The notes beneath the pieces were generated by a model. The model had not been told where the DNA came from, made no database searches, and worked only from the letters and a program-made list of their open reading frames with translations. The position numbers were made by a program, and so were the translations under genes. Positions 37,206 through 46,445 of a DNA stretch of 64,000 nt are shown piece by piece. This stretch comes from Sipunculus nudus (taxonomy: Eukaryota > Annelida > Sipuncula > Golfingiida > Sipunculidae), in the NCBI GenBank assembly GCA_026874595.1, contig JAPPUL010000079.1, forward strand, positions 1,729,001 to 1,793,000. The letters are read 5' to 3'. Position 1 is the stretch's first letter; the number at the start of each line of letters is the position of its first letter.

Positions 37206-38273
37206 GTGCTCGTAAAGGCCTTATGTTTTATATTATTCTTTCTAGTGGTAGGAGAGGATGGCTATGCAATGCATATAGCAGAAGGTTTTCTCCCGGTAGA
37301 ATGGTCGATATTTTGGTATATAGTTACAATCCCATTTATAGTATGGGCCTTTACTAATCTAAAGAACAACATAAATTATGATATAAAATCTAAACTATTT
37401 TTTGTTTTTATAACAGTATTTGTGTTATTTGTATCCTCCTTAAAAATACCTTCTATAATGGGCAGCACAACACATCCGACAGGGATAGGACTTGGTGTAT
37501 TGCTTGTTGGCCCTTTTGTAATGAGTATATCAAGCTTAATAGTATTATTCTTACACGTGATATTGGTTGGGCATGGGGGGATAACGACTTTAGGAGCAAA
37601 TGTCTTTTCTATGGGAATATTTGCTCCATTTTTGGCATATGCCATACATGTGTTTATCCTGTCTCGAAAGCTTTTGCCGCTGCGTGTTAATATCTTTTTG
37701 ACAGTATTTTTATGTGATATATTTACCTACGTCTCAAGCTCATTACAGCTTGGACTTGCCTATCCAGAGGTAATAACAGGTTCACATTTGTCTTCAACAT
37801 ACAAGTTCTTATCCGTATTTATGGTAACACAATTTCCAATAGCAGTTGTAGAGGGTTTTATAACGTTATTTGCGGTAGATATGCTTCTTAGGTATAGAAG
37901 AGATGATTTAGATTTAATTAGTAAGCTTGGCTCAAACAGTTACAAAGAAAGAGGAATGTATTCATTAAATAAGGGTTTGGTAGCATGTTTTGCCGCACTT
38001 ATAATAATTATAATGCCTTATTTCATCTTGTCTGAGAGTGCGCTTAGTGTAGGTCTAGATGATAGGGCAATGGGGATGGTAGAGACTTTAAATCCGGATT
38101 ATGAAGTATGGTTTAGCGATTTTATAAGTATTCCAAGGAGTTATGAAGGGATAGTGTTTTTGATTATAGGTATAGTGAGTTTTGGTTTTATAGCATATTA
38201 TATAATGCGTCGTGGTGTAGGCAAAGAAGGAGCAAAAGAAGAAGACAAAAGAAGAAGACAAAAAAGAGACTAA
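37206..38273 (+). CDS. cbiM: Cobalt ECF transporter substrate-binding component, CbiM fused to CbiN
   Basis: The 355-residue protein starts at GTG 37206. After a signal-like segment it has MHIAEGFLP (residues 22-30), the CbiM N-terminal metal-binding loop with conserved Met-His. Six or more membrane helices follow, with GSTTHPTGIGLGVLLVGP near residue 85. The C-terminal 90 residues match CbiN, a two-helix partner normally separate: GLDDRAMGMVETLNPDYEVWF between two membrane segments. A basic tail (KEEDKRRRQKRD) comes from a tandem 13-base repeat. It forms the S unit of the CbiMNQO cobalt importer. Confidence 0.92.
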   Translation: MLVKALCFILFFLVVGEDGYAMHIAEGFLPVEWSIFWYIVTIPFIVWAFTNLKNNINYDIKSKLFFVFITVFVLFVSSLKIPSIMGSTTHPTGIGLGVLLVGPFVMSISSLIVLFLHVILVGHGGITTLGANVFSMGIFAPFLAYAIHVFILSRKLLPLRVNIFLTVFLCDIFTYVSSSLQLGLAYPEVITGSHLSSTYKFLSVFMVTQFPIAVVEGFITLFAVDMLLRYRRDDLDLISKLGSNSYKERGMYSLNKGLVACFAALIIIIMPYFILSESALSVGLDDRAMGMVETLNPDYEVWFSDFISIPRSYEGIVFLIIGIVSFGFIAYYIMRRGVGKEGAKEEDKRRRQKRD

Positions 38274-38300
38274 GAGGAGCTAGATAGTTTAGGTGATAGA

Positions 38301-39080
38301 TTGTATTTTATAGATTTTTCGTATACAAATAAAATAAGCGACATACATCCATTTGAGAAAGTACTTGTGTCCTTAGGCTTTTTGTTACTATCGCTTACAA
38401 GCAATAATCTACTAATGCCTGTGCTTGTACTATTATTCACAATGGTTTTAATATTATCGGTAGGCTTTCCAATAAAGGGTTTGATAGGACTTTTTTTGGT
38501 ATCTAAGGGTTTTCTAATACTTGGAATACTTCCGTTAATGCTTGGGGTATACAAAGTGCCATTATCCAAAGACATATCCTATATATACAGTGTTTTTATA
38601 AATGAGAGATATATAATAGTGCTTTTAGAAACAGGCTTAAAGCAAGGACTAATTACTCTTTTTAAGGCTTTATCTTGTATATTCAGTTTATTTTTTGTAA
38701 TACTAACAACACCCTTTATGGATATAATGTATTTGCTAAAACGAGCTCGGGTCCCAGGGTTATTACTTGAGCTACTTGTTCTTACTTATCACTATATGTT
38801 TATGATGTATAAAATCATATATAATACAATACAATCTCAAAAAGCGCGTCTTGGTTATAATGGATATATAAATAGCCTGAGGACATTTTCTAAACTGATA
38901 TATAGCTTGTTTTATAACTTATATAAAGGGATGCATGGCATAGAGGAAGTACTTGAGTCGCGGGTGTATTCGGGTAAGATAATGCTTTTAAATAATAGGA
39001 GTTATAATTTTTCTATGATGCGCGTTACGGTAATAGGGATGATACTGATGTTTTGGATATTTGTTAGAAATTATATGTAA
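38301..39080 (+). CDS. cbiQ: Cobalt ECF transporter transmembrane component CbiQ
   Basis: The 259-residue membrane protein starts at TTG 38301 with AGGTG five bases upstream. It has about five helices and ends in the coupling region typical of CbiQ/EcfT, with ARVPGLLLELLVLTYHYMFMMYK and SRVYSGKI near the second and last coupling helices; the AxR motifs contact the ATPase. It lies between cbiMN and cbiO in the usual order, 27 bases after cbiMN. Confidence 0.9.
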   Translation: MYFIDFSYTNKISDIHPFEKVLVSLGFLLLSLTSNNLLMPVLVLLFTMVLILSVGFPIKGLIGLFLVSKGFLILGILPLMLGVYKVPLSKDISYIYSVFINERYIIVLLETGLKQGLITLFKALSCIFSLFFVILTTPFMDIMYLLKRARVPGLLLELLVLTYHYMFMMYKIIYNTIQSQKARLGYNGYINSLRTFSKLIYSLFYNLYKGMHGIEEVLESRVYSGKIMLLNNRSYNFSMMRVTVIGMILMFWIFVRNYM

Positions 39081-39146
39081 ATAATAGGTTTAAGTAAGCG
39101 GTTTAAGGCAGATAAGGCAAATAAGGCAAATAAGGTAAATAAATAG

Positions 39147-40004
39147 ATGCAAGATGTTAATATATTCGAACTTGAGGATATATCATATAGTTACAAAATG
39201 GGGGAGGAAGTACTTAAGGGAGTGAGTACAAAGATAAAGGCAGGGGATAGGGTTTGCGTTATAGGATTAAATGGGAGTGGCAAAACGACATTATTAAAAC
39301 ATTTAAATGGACTTTTAAAACCCTCAAGCGGACAAATATTATATTGCGGTGAGAAGATAAGGTATAAAAAGGATGGACTTCGTGAATTGCGGAGAAAAGT
39401 TGGGTTTGTGTTTCAAGATCCGGATATACATATGTTTGGGCCGACGGTGTATGAAGAGGTAGCCTTTGGTCCTCATAATTTAGGTTATAGTAGCTCTTTA
39501 GTAAAGGAGAGGGTAGAGGATGCACTTAAGAAAACGAACATAAAGGAGCTGTCGGGACGTTTAATTCATAAATTAAGTTACGGAGAGAAGAAGCGGGTAT
39601 GCATAGCAAGTGTAATATCTATGTGCAGCGAGGTTATAGTATTTGACGAGCCGACGGTATTTTTAGATGAAGTTGGGAAACAAGAACTTTATAAACTGCT
39701 TGATAAATTGCATATAGAAGGGAAGACTTTAATCTTCAGTACACATAATATGGATTTTGCCTATGCGTATGCAGATAAGTTTTTAGTGTTAGATGGGGGA
39801 CAGATAGTGGGGGAGGGGGATATAGGAGATATATTTGCAAGTGAAATAAATGAGAATGGATATGGTTTAAAACAGCCTTACGTTGCAAAACTATTTCATG
39901 GTCTTAGGCGACAAGGGATGTTATCGTGGTATGACATAAAGACAGAAGGGCTTCCGAGGACAGAAGAGGAGGTATGGAGCTTGGCATCACGCTATAAGGT
40001 ATAA
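39147..40004 (+). CDS. cbiO: Cobalt ECF transporter ATP-binding subunit CbiO
   Basis: The 285-residue ABC ATPase has Walker A GLNGSGKTT (about residue 43), the Q-loop in VFQDPDIHMFGPTVYEEVAFGP, which is the hallmark of ECF ATPases, the signature LSYGEKKR, Walker B EVIVFDEPT and the switch His in FSTHNMDF. It powers cobalt uptake by CbiMNQ. The leader has four copies of a nine-base ATAAGGCAA-like repeat (39103-39141), each holding an AAGG core. Confidence 0.94.
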   Translation: MQDVNIFELEDISYSYKMGEEVLKGVSTKIKAGDRVCVIGLNGSGKTTLLKHLNGLLKPSSGQILYCGEKIRYKKDGLRELRRKVGFVFQDPDIHMFGPTVYEEVAFGPHNLGYSSSLVKERVEDALKKTNIKELSGRLIHKLSYGEKKRVCIASVISMCSEVIVFDEPTVFLDEVGKQELYKLLDKLHIEGKTLIFSTHNMDFAYAYADKFLVLDGGQIVGEGDIGDIFASEINENGYGLKQPYVAKLFHGLRRQGMLSWYDIKTEGLPRTEEEVWSLASRYKV

Positions 40005-40054
40005 AAAAAAAGTCAAATAGTTATAAAAATAGATATTTAGGGAAAAAAAGATAA

Positions 40055-40894
40055 ATGAAAAGGTTTAGACACTATAAAAAGGATAAAAGTATATTAATAT
40101 CAGCCTTTGGTTCAATAGAAGCAGAAAGGCACTACGAATCGTTTAAAGGTTATATAGAAGAGGAGTTTTCAGATTATGATGTATATATGTCCTTTTCGTC
40201 AAGAACGATATTAAAATATTTGAAGGCAAAAAAGGGAATAGAATATAAGAATCAGATAGAAGCGATGGCCCATCTTGATATAGAAGGCTACAGGCGACAA
40301 ATAGTTTTGTCGTTAAACTTATATCCAACAGACGAACATGAATATTGTATAAAGATAGTAGAAGGGTTTAAAAGCTTCTCGCCGGCAAATATAAGAGCAA
40401 CAAAGGCAATATTCACAAAAACAAGTGATACAAGTAAGATATTAAATGACATATCAACGAGGGTAAGAGAAGATGAGCGAAATAAGGAATCGCTGTGCTT
40501 GTATGTGGTACACGGCTCCCCGTATTTCGAACAAGCGGGGTTACAGGCAATAAGTTATACAAAAGAGTTTCTAAATAGCTTAAATAGCTTAAACTATGTA
40601 TGCGCACTTGAAGGAGCTTATACATTTGACTATTTGAAGGATAACTTGTTAAATAGTTTCAAAAAGACGGGAATAAATGAAATAACAATAGTGCCACTAC
40701 TTTTAATAAGCGGAACCCACTTTAGTAAAGATGTAGATAAGCTGCTAACGAAGGTTTTGGAGGGGGAAGGATTTAAAGTACGCACAGCAAGTTCTCTTGA
40801 AGGGAGCGGGGATAAATTTTATTTACTTGAGGTTTTGTCAGTACGTAAAGTTATAAAGAAACACATAGAGGATGAGATAGCGAAGATGTGCTAG
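40055..40894 (+). CDS. cbiK: Anaerobic sirohydrochlorin cobaltochelatase CbiK
   Basis: CbiK inserts Co2+ into sirohydrochlorin early in the oxygen-independent cobalamin route. The 279-residue protein shows the chelatase fold: LISAFGSIEAERHY at the start, then the metal-site residues His153 in VVHGSPYF, Glu186 in ALEGAYTFDYL and His222 in ISGTHFSKD, matching the His/Glu/His triad of CbiK. There is no signal peptide, so it is cytoplasmic. It is placed after the cobalt importer genes, so imported metal can go straight to its use. Confidence 0.9.
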   Translation: MKRFRHYKKDKSILISAFGSIEAERHYESFKGYIEEEFSDYDVYMSFSSRTILKYLKAKKGIEYKNQIEAMAHLDIEGYRRQIVLSLNLYPTDEHEYCIKIVEGFKSFSPANIRATKAIFTKTSDTSKILNDISTRVREDERNKESLCLYVVHGSPYFEQAGLQAISYTKEFLNSLNSLNYVCALEGAYTFDYLKDNLLNSFKKTGINEITIVPLLLISGTHFSKDVDKLLTKVLEGEGFKVRTASSLEGSGDKFYLLEVLSVRKVIKKHIEDEIAKMC

Positions 40895-40964
40895 AAGAAA
40901 AGCTTGTTGTAAAAGATATTTAAAACGCAGATACAAATTAAATTAAAAGCATGAGAATAAAAGA

Positions 40965-41663
40965 ATGAATAAATTAAATAAACTAATAATAGTCTCACTT
41001 GGGCCTGGAGATTATGAATTAATGACATTGAAGGCACAAAAGAGTTTGTTTGAAACAGAGTGTATATTGATATCGGGGCGAGGGAAGGTAGAAGAGACAA
41101 AGGCTTATCAGATAGTAAAGAGCTTGTTTGCGGATAAATATTATAATGTAGATGCTGTACGGATGCCAGAGGTAGTAGAGCTTCTTACGACTATGCAAAA
41201 CAAGAGTTGTGAGTGGGTGAAGCAGGCAAAAGACATAATAAATTTATTTAGCGAAGGGTATAGTAATATATGTTATGTAACGATAGGCGACGTAGCAATA
41301 TACAGCAGTGCCTATTATATACTAGAGAATATAAAGAAACTATCAGAAGAGATATATGAGTCAACAGAAGTAGTATCAGGAGTATCATCTTTTTCGTATG
41401 CCTCATCGTTGGTAAAAAAGCCCTTATGCCTAGGAGGGGTAGGTTTATTTATATCTGACAGTGGAGAGTATAGAGAAGAAGAGGTAACCCATGTATCTAT
41501 GAAGCCGAAGGTGCGAGGAAATAGATTAAAGAATGGGTTAATAGAAACGGACGTAACAAAATATTATTTTGAGCATTTATGCCTTAAAGGCCAGAAGTAT
41601 TTTGCAGGGCAGGTAAGTAACAAGCCCCCCTATCTTTCGCTAACAATAGATTTTGCAAGCTAG
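40965..41663 (+). CDS. cbiL: Cobalt-factor II / precorrin-2 C20-methyltransferase
   Basis: The 232-residue protein is a SAM-dependent corrin-ring methyltransferase. It begins IIVSLGPGDYELMTLKA, the family's GPGD-LT signature, and has VTIGDVAIYSSAYYIL and VVSGVSSFSYAS near residues 105-145. These match CbiL/CobI, the enzyme adding the C20 methyl group, more than CbiF or CobM. With cbiK it suggests the anaerobic pathway. Other cbi genes are not in the window. Substrate assignment among C20 enzymes (cobalt-factor II versus metal-free) relies on the presence of cbiK. Confidence 0.87.
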   Translation: MNKLNKLIIVSLGPGDYELMTLKAQKSLFETECILISGRGKVEETKAYQIVKSLFADKYYNVDAVRMPEVVELLTTMQNKSCEWVKQAKDIINLFSEGYSNICYVTIGDVAIYSSAYYILENIKKLSEEIYESTEVVSGVSSFSYASSLVKKPLCLGGVGLFISDSGEYREEEVTHVSMKPKVRGNRLKNGLIETDVTKYYFEHLCLKGQKYFAGQVSNKPPYLSLTIDFAS

Positions 41664-41814
41664 ATAGATTTTCGGAATAAATAAAGATAAAAGATTATAC
41701 TTGTAGAGTAATAGGTCGAATTAAAGATAGTAAAACAGTGAATGCTATAGTTCATGGTTATATTCCTATATTCTGGAAGGAGAGGATATATTAACAAAAT
41801 ATATTAACTAATCG

Positions 41815-42627
41815 ATGCGTCTTAAGATCCAAAATGTGATAACGTTTACAATATTACCGCTTGAGGAATTATATATAAAGATAAAGGAACTAATAGATAG
41901 AAGGGAATATGCGCATATAGTATTACTAGATCTTAGAGTATTTGTAAAGATGTGCTTTAGTAAGCGACTCCGTAAGATATTTAATGAAAACTCGACAATG
42001 GTTATTCCGATAGGTAATGTATTCACTTGGGGTTTAGGGGTTATAGGGCTTGGTAAGGGTAAGTTTCATGAGACAAATAGTTATAGAAAGGAAGGAGTTA
42101 AAGGGTCTGGATATTTAGAAATAGAGAGGCGACGAGAGCTTTTAAAGGAACATTTAATTAGGGAAGGGCGACTACATTTGAGTGTAATCTTGATGAAGAA
42201 TCTAATAAAGAGCAAGTCTCGTTTTTTTTTAATAGGCGGCAAGCCAAAACATGGAATATATATAAATAAATATATAAAACAAAGTTTCCCAGAGACAACG
42301 ATACTAGGAATACATTCAGAAGGGCAATTAAAGAAGGAAGGGGATGCAATACTTGAAAAGATAAAGAAGATAGGGCCGACTATACTGTTGGTAGATCTTG
42401 GAGTGTATAAACATGATGTATGGATAAATCGGAATAAAGATTTTTTTAAAAGCAGTGTATGTATAGGACTAAGTAACGAGATAAGCTTTCTAGCTGGACA
42501 GGAGGGTGATGTAGGATTCTTTCGGAGGAGGATGATATTATATCCTTTTTTTGTAATATATTATTTACTATATATTTTAATGTATAAAACGGTATTAAGA
42601 GGAGAAGTTGAGTGTTTGGAGGGATAG
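41815..42627 (+). CDS. WecG/TagA/CpsF-family glycosyltransferase-like protein
   Basis: The 270-residue protein has a C-terminal part typical of WecG/TagA: RFFLIGGKPK near residue 140, ILGIHSEG near 164, ILLVDLGVYKHDVWINRNK near 195 (the family's GxPKQExW loop, altered), and IGLSNEISFLAGQ near 225. A hydrophobic tail (about 245-263) suggests a membrane contact. The N-terminal third is diverged. Known members add N-acetylmannosaminyl groups to lipid-linked sugars. It is an unexpected neighbour of cobalamin genes, overlapping mtnA by 16 bases. The start ATG 41815 lacks a clear ribosome-binding site. Confidence 0.7.
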   Translation: MRLKIQNVITFTILPLEELYIKIKELIDRREYAHIVLLDLRVFVKMCFSKRLRKIFNENSTMVIPIGNVFTWGLGVIGLGKGKFHETNSYRKEGVKGSGYLEIERRRELLKEHLIREGRLHLSVILMKNLIKSKSRFFLIGGKPKHGIYINKYIKQSFPETTILGIHSEGQLKKEGDAILEKIKKIGPTILLVDLGVYKHDVWINRNKDFFKSSVCIGLSNEISFLAGQEGDVGFFRRRMILYPFFVIYYLLYILMYKTVLRGEVECLEG

Positions 42628-43709
42628 AGGGAGAAATAGAGGGGCAAAAGGAAGAAAAAGTAGAAGTTCCAGAAGGTCTTAAAAAGATAAATACGCTTTC
42701 TTTTGATAGGGAAGTTATAAAGTTATTAGATCAAACTAGGTTACCGCAAGAGGAAGTAATACTTGAAATAAGTAATTATAAAGAACTTGGCAAGGCAATA
42801 AAGCGTTTATCAGTTAGGGGAGCCCCGGCGTTGGGAATAGTTGGAGCGTATGGAGTATATCTTGGAGTAAAAGACTTAGTAGGGATGGATTATAAAAGAT
42901 TTAAAGACGAAGCGACTAAGGTTATAAAGTATTTAAAGGGGACGCGTCCAACGGCGGTAAATTTGTTTTGGGGGATATCACAAGTTGCAGATATAATAGA
43001 TGAAGGTAAAGATGGATTAGAGGTAGTAGACAAGATATATAAGCAAACAAAGTATTTATATAAAGATGATTTAAAAAGGTCTTATATGATAGGCAAGCAT
43101 GGAGCGACATTACTTTCTAATGAAGTTAATGTTATAACGCATTGTAATGCAGGAGGTCTTGCAACGTCTGGGTATGGGACGGCACTTGCAGTAATATATG
43201 AAGCATATGGGGACGGGAAGTTGGTGCATGTATATGTAGATGAGACAAGGCCATTAATGCAAGGTTCACGACTCACGACATGGGAGTTAATGAAATATGG
43301 GATCCCATTAACTTTGATAACGGATAACGCAGCATGTTATACAATGAAAACGAAGGGTATAAATGCGTGTATAGTGGGAGCAGATAGGATAGCATTAAAT
43401 GGGGATGTAGCAAACAAGATAGGGACTTATAGTCTTGCGGTAAATGCATACCATCATGGCATACCATTTTACGTAGCAGCGCCTATTTCTACATTTGATA
43501 AAGAGCTTGAAGATGGCAGCTTAATACCGATAGAGGAACGTAGTGCAGATGAGGTTAGGAATATAGGGAGCGTGCCAGTATCGCCCAAAGGGGTAGAAGT
43601 CTACGCACCGGCATTTGATGTTACTCCAAATAAATATATAACAGCAATAATTACGGAACTAGGAGTAATTAAGCCGCCTTATAAAGAGAATATAGCGAAA
43701 GCTTTATAA
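42612..43709 (+). CDS. mtnA: Methylthioribose-1-phosphate isomerase
   Basis: MtnA converts methylthioribose 1-phosphate to the ribulose form in methionine salvage. The 365-residue protein shows the substrate-binding RGAPALGIVGAYG near residue 70, catalytic Cys178 in THCNAGGLATSGYGTALAV and Asp258 in VGADRIALNGDVANKIGTY. Start GTG 42612 has AGGAG seven bases upstream and gives a 20-residue Glu/Lys-rich extension before the conserved core. It overlaps the preceding gene, so it is probably translationally coupled to the cobalamin unit. Close relatives can act on ribose 1,5-bisphosphate or eIF2B-like substrates. Confidence 0.92.
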   Translation: MFGGIEGEIEGQKEEKVEVPEGLKKINTLSFDREVIKLLDQTRLPQEEVILEISNYKELGKAIKRLSVRGAPALGIVGAYGVYLGVKDLVGMDYKRFKDEATKVIKYLKGTRPTAVNLFWGISQVADIIDEGKDGLEVVDKIYKQTKYLYKDDLKRSYMIGKHGATLLSNEVNVITHCNAGGLATSGYGTALAVIYEAYGDGKLVHVYVDETRPLMQGSRLTTWELMKYGIPLTLITDNAACYTMKTKGINACIVGADRIALNGDVANKIGTYSLAVNAYHHGIPFYVAAPISTFDKELEDGSLIPIEERSADEVRNIGSVPVSPKGVEVYAPAFDVTPNKYITAIITELGVIKPPYKENIAKAL

Positions 43710-43716
43710 AAATAAT

Positions 43717-44253
43717 ATGAATATAATTGATATTGCTATTCTATGCTTTTTATTGTTTTATGCATATAGAGGATATATGCAAGGTTTTATTATGGTATTT
43801 TTCTCTTTGTTTTCTATATTATTTTCCTTATATGTTGCATTTGTTTTATACAATGACCTTAGTAATATTATTTTAAAGATTATTTCTGGTAGTAACGTTG
43901 CTAAACTTGTTAGTTTTGTTTTAATATTTATTATCGTTAATTATGGGATAAATAAGCTAGGAGTTTATATTCAGAATATACTGGATAAGTTATATCTTAG
44001 TGTTGTTAATCGTTTTTTAGGTAGCATCATTAATTTCTTTAAAGCTATTTTATTTGTAAGTATACTTTTATATGCTTTGTCTGGATTTAGTTATAATCCT
44101 ACCTTTAACTCTATTTTAAAAGATTCAAGATTAAGTAATATATTTCTTGGTGCATTGAATAATTTAGTGGTTGAAGTTAGTCAGCAGATACCTTCTGAGA
44201 TTAAAAAGCAGTGGTTTTTTTATGAGAAGAAGCTTAAGGAGTTTTTAGAATAA
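43717..44253 (+). CDS. cvpA: CvpA family membrane protein
   Basis: The 178-residue protein has four membrane helices and the CvpA start pattern MNIIDIAILCFLLFYAYRGYMQGF, with the conserved Asp and Arg-Gly. The C-terminal part after residue 140 is soluble and helical. CvpA is linked to envelope stress tolerance; its activity is unknown. Although it follows mtnA by seven bases, its codons are T-ended with ATT for isoleucine, in sharp contrast to the ATA-rich mtnA. It converges on the FecR-barrel gene. Confidence 0.82.
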   Translation: MNIIDIAILCFLLFYAYRGYMQGFIMVFFSLFSILFSLYVAFVLYNDLSNIILKIISGSNVAKLVSFVLIFIIVNYGINKLGVYIQNILDKLYLSVVNRFLGSIINFFKAILFVSILLYALSGFSYNPTFNSILKDSRLSNIFLGALNNLVVEVSQQIPSEIKKQWFFYEKKLKEFLE

Positions 44254-44267
44254 AATTAGAATAAAAG

Positions 44268-46364
44268 TTAAATAATAAATACGAAGTTTATACTTATTAG
44301 GTCAGCAAACCGTTTTTCAACTTCAACATAATGCCTATAAGAGATTATCATATCAAGATAGCTTGTTAGTGCAACGTTTGTTTTAAATAAAACAAAAGAA
44401 TCTTTTAATATGCCTCGAACAAAATCTGTAGGACTTGTTATCCCTTTTCGTATATAAAGTAATTTTACTTTTACTAAAGGTATTAAATCTTTAGATGTTT
44501 CTAATGCAAATTTAAAGTTAGTTTTTGTTTTAATCTCTCCCGATACATTTGCTATTTCTACATAGACCTCAGAATGTAATGATAGGTACTTTTTAAAATG
44601 TAGTCCAATACCTATATTAACACCGTGTTTATCTTTTTTAGTTGGGTCTAATAATTCCCTTAATTTATTTTCTTTAAAGATATCATAAAATGTGTCTATA
44701 TATTCATTTACAAAGCCGCTTCTAAGATATCTATAATTAATATTATATGAGAATACTTTGTGTATTAAGCTATTAAAGCCAGCAATAAGGCCGAATCCTT
44801 TTGTAATATGGAATTTATTTGCCGTAGTATTAAACTCTGCAGCAACTGCAGCATTATCAAGTTCATAACCCCCAATGCCTATCTCTGTATAGAAAGTAAG
44901 TTCATGATTTTTTCTTTTATCTCTTAAGATAGGTATTCCTATATCTATGGAACCTAAGTATATGCTAGGGTTATCGTTTAATAGCCCATTTTTAATATCT
45001 GCACTAAATGAAAGTCCTATTGTGTAATGGTTTTTGTATTTGTAATCATCAGGATTGGCAAAAGGTCTACTTTCTACCTGAAATCCCATTGTTTTGAATT
45101 TGGTTATATCTGTAAAAAAGGCTTCAATATCTATTAATATAGAGCGTATCCCAATATTAAGGCCTGAGTATCTTCTTTGCGGATAGGACAAGTCATTTGT
45201 ATAATCCTTTACCAGTAGTCCTTTAGATAGAGTCTTTTCGGGGATATTAGATATTCTTAGATAAAATGTATCATCTTCATATGAAAATAAATCTATCTTA
45301 TTAAGATAGGTATTAGCCTTTTCAAAGTCCCATTCGTCTATATTATAGTAATTTGCTATAGACGCTGCGTCCTTACTATATGGTATATAAAGCAGGAATC
45401 TAAGTCTTAGTAGAATATTCTTAGTTATATGAAATTCTGGATAAAAGCCCAGTGCACCATAAAAACGTTTATTTATGTAGGCAAATATAGTAGTATGTAT
45501 ATTGTAATATATATTATCCTTACTCCTGTATGCTCTAATTAGCTCCTTTCTTGTTCTTAATTCTCCTAACCTCTTATAAAAAAGCTCATCAGAAGCTATC
45601 TTAGTACTATACTCAGGATCATATTTGTCAATTCCCGTTGACTCTTCAAAAGCTATATTATTCAAATCCTCATACTCTTCTAAGTAGTCTGCATAATCTT
45701 TTAAATCTACTTTCTCAATACCTTTAACTGCACTTAGCGTATAAAGTCCGCTTTCTTGGATCTTAAATGTTTTAGGTATAATATCTTTTATTAATGTGTT
45801 AGCATTTATTAGTAAGAAGCCGCTTTTATGTATTAGTCTGGCTTTTTGCTTATCAACTTGTTCTATATATAATGTATTAGTATCTGCCGCATCTAATCCA
45901 GATTCTTGCGACTTATCATTTCCTTTATCTTTTATGCTTGATTTTAATTTGAAAAAAGGTCCTTCTATATCGTAAGTAAAATCTGTCCCATCTGAATTTA
46001 GTATGCCTATAATACCCTCGTATAATGTCAGTTTTACCCCAGAGCTCCAAATCCTTTGAACAAGTACTTGGCTATTTTTATATATCCTAAGCCGTTGTCC
46101 ATTTACAAAGAGTAATTCTATATATCCATCTTTAGAGGTTTTTAATATGTCCCCTTCCCGTACAAACATTCCTTTAGATAGCTTTCTTTTATTGCTTATA
46201 GCACGCTTTTTTGTAGCTTCCCCAACTGATATGCTTATTTGTGCCTCGTTATTTATTTCATTTGTATCTTTGCTGTGTAGGAGGGAGGCTAATCCTATAT
46301 TAATAAGAAATAAGATATTAATAAAAAACAAGAAGAATAGCACTTTAAATTTTAGCGATCTCAT
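44268..46364 (-). CDS. FecR-domain protein with C-terminal beta-barrel-like region
   Basis: The 698-residue protein has an N-terminal signal anchor (residues 4-28). Residues about 40-215 match the FecR pattern: KGMFVREGDILKTSKDGYIELLF, LRIYKNSQVLVQRI, KLTLYEGIIGIL and FKIQESGLYTLSAVKG. A charged linker (about 220-290) leads to a long part rich in alternating beta strands (FYGALGFYPEFHI, NHYTIGLSFSADI, NYRYLRSGFVNEY, HGVNIGIGLHFKK), ending in ISINFVFII. This suggests an outer-membrane barrel attached to a periplasmic ligand-binding domain. FecR normally is an anti-sigma regulator without barrel. No ECF sigma gene is adjacent. Function is unknown. Confidence 0.7.
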   Translation of the reverse strand: MRSLKFKVLFFLFFINILFLINIGLASLLHSKDTNEINNEAQISISVGEATKKRAISNKRKLSKGMFVREGDILKTSKDGYIELLFVNGQRLRIYKNSQVLVQRIWSSGVKLTLYEGIIGILNSDGTDFTYDIEGPFFKLKSSIKDKGNDKSQESGLDAADTNTLYIEQVDKQKARLIHKSGFLLINANTLIKDIIPKTFKIQESGLYTLSAVKGIEKVDLKDYADYLEEYEDLNNIAFEESTGIDKYDPEYSTKIASDELFYKRLGELRTRKELIRAYRSKDNIYYNIHTTIFAYINKRFYGALGFYPEFHITKNILLRLRFLLYIPYSKDAASIANYYNIDEWDFEKANTYLNKIDLFSYEDDTFYLRISNIPEKTLSKGLLVKDYTNDLSYPQRRYSGLNIGIRSILIDIEAFFTDITKFKTMGFQVESRPFANPDDYKYKNHYTIGLSFSADIKNGLLNDNPSIYLGSIDIGIPILRDKRKNHELTFYTEIGIGGYELDNAAVAAEFNTTANKFHITKGFGLIAGFNSLIHKVFSYNINYRYLRSGFVNEYIDTFYDIFKENKLRELLDPTKKDKHGVNIGIGLHFKKYLSLHSEVYVEIANVSGEIKTKTNFKFALETSKDLIPLVKVKLLYIRKGITSPTDFVRGILKDSFVLFKTNVALTSYLDMIISYRHYVEVEKRFADLISINFVFII

Positions 46365-46445
46365 ATTTCTCCTTTTATTTCTCCTTTTATTTGGATCTGC
46401 TTTTTTTGTGATTATGAGGCAAGAAGATTAACTTAGAATAAAACC

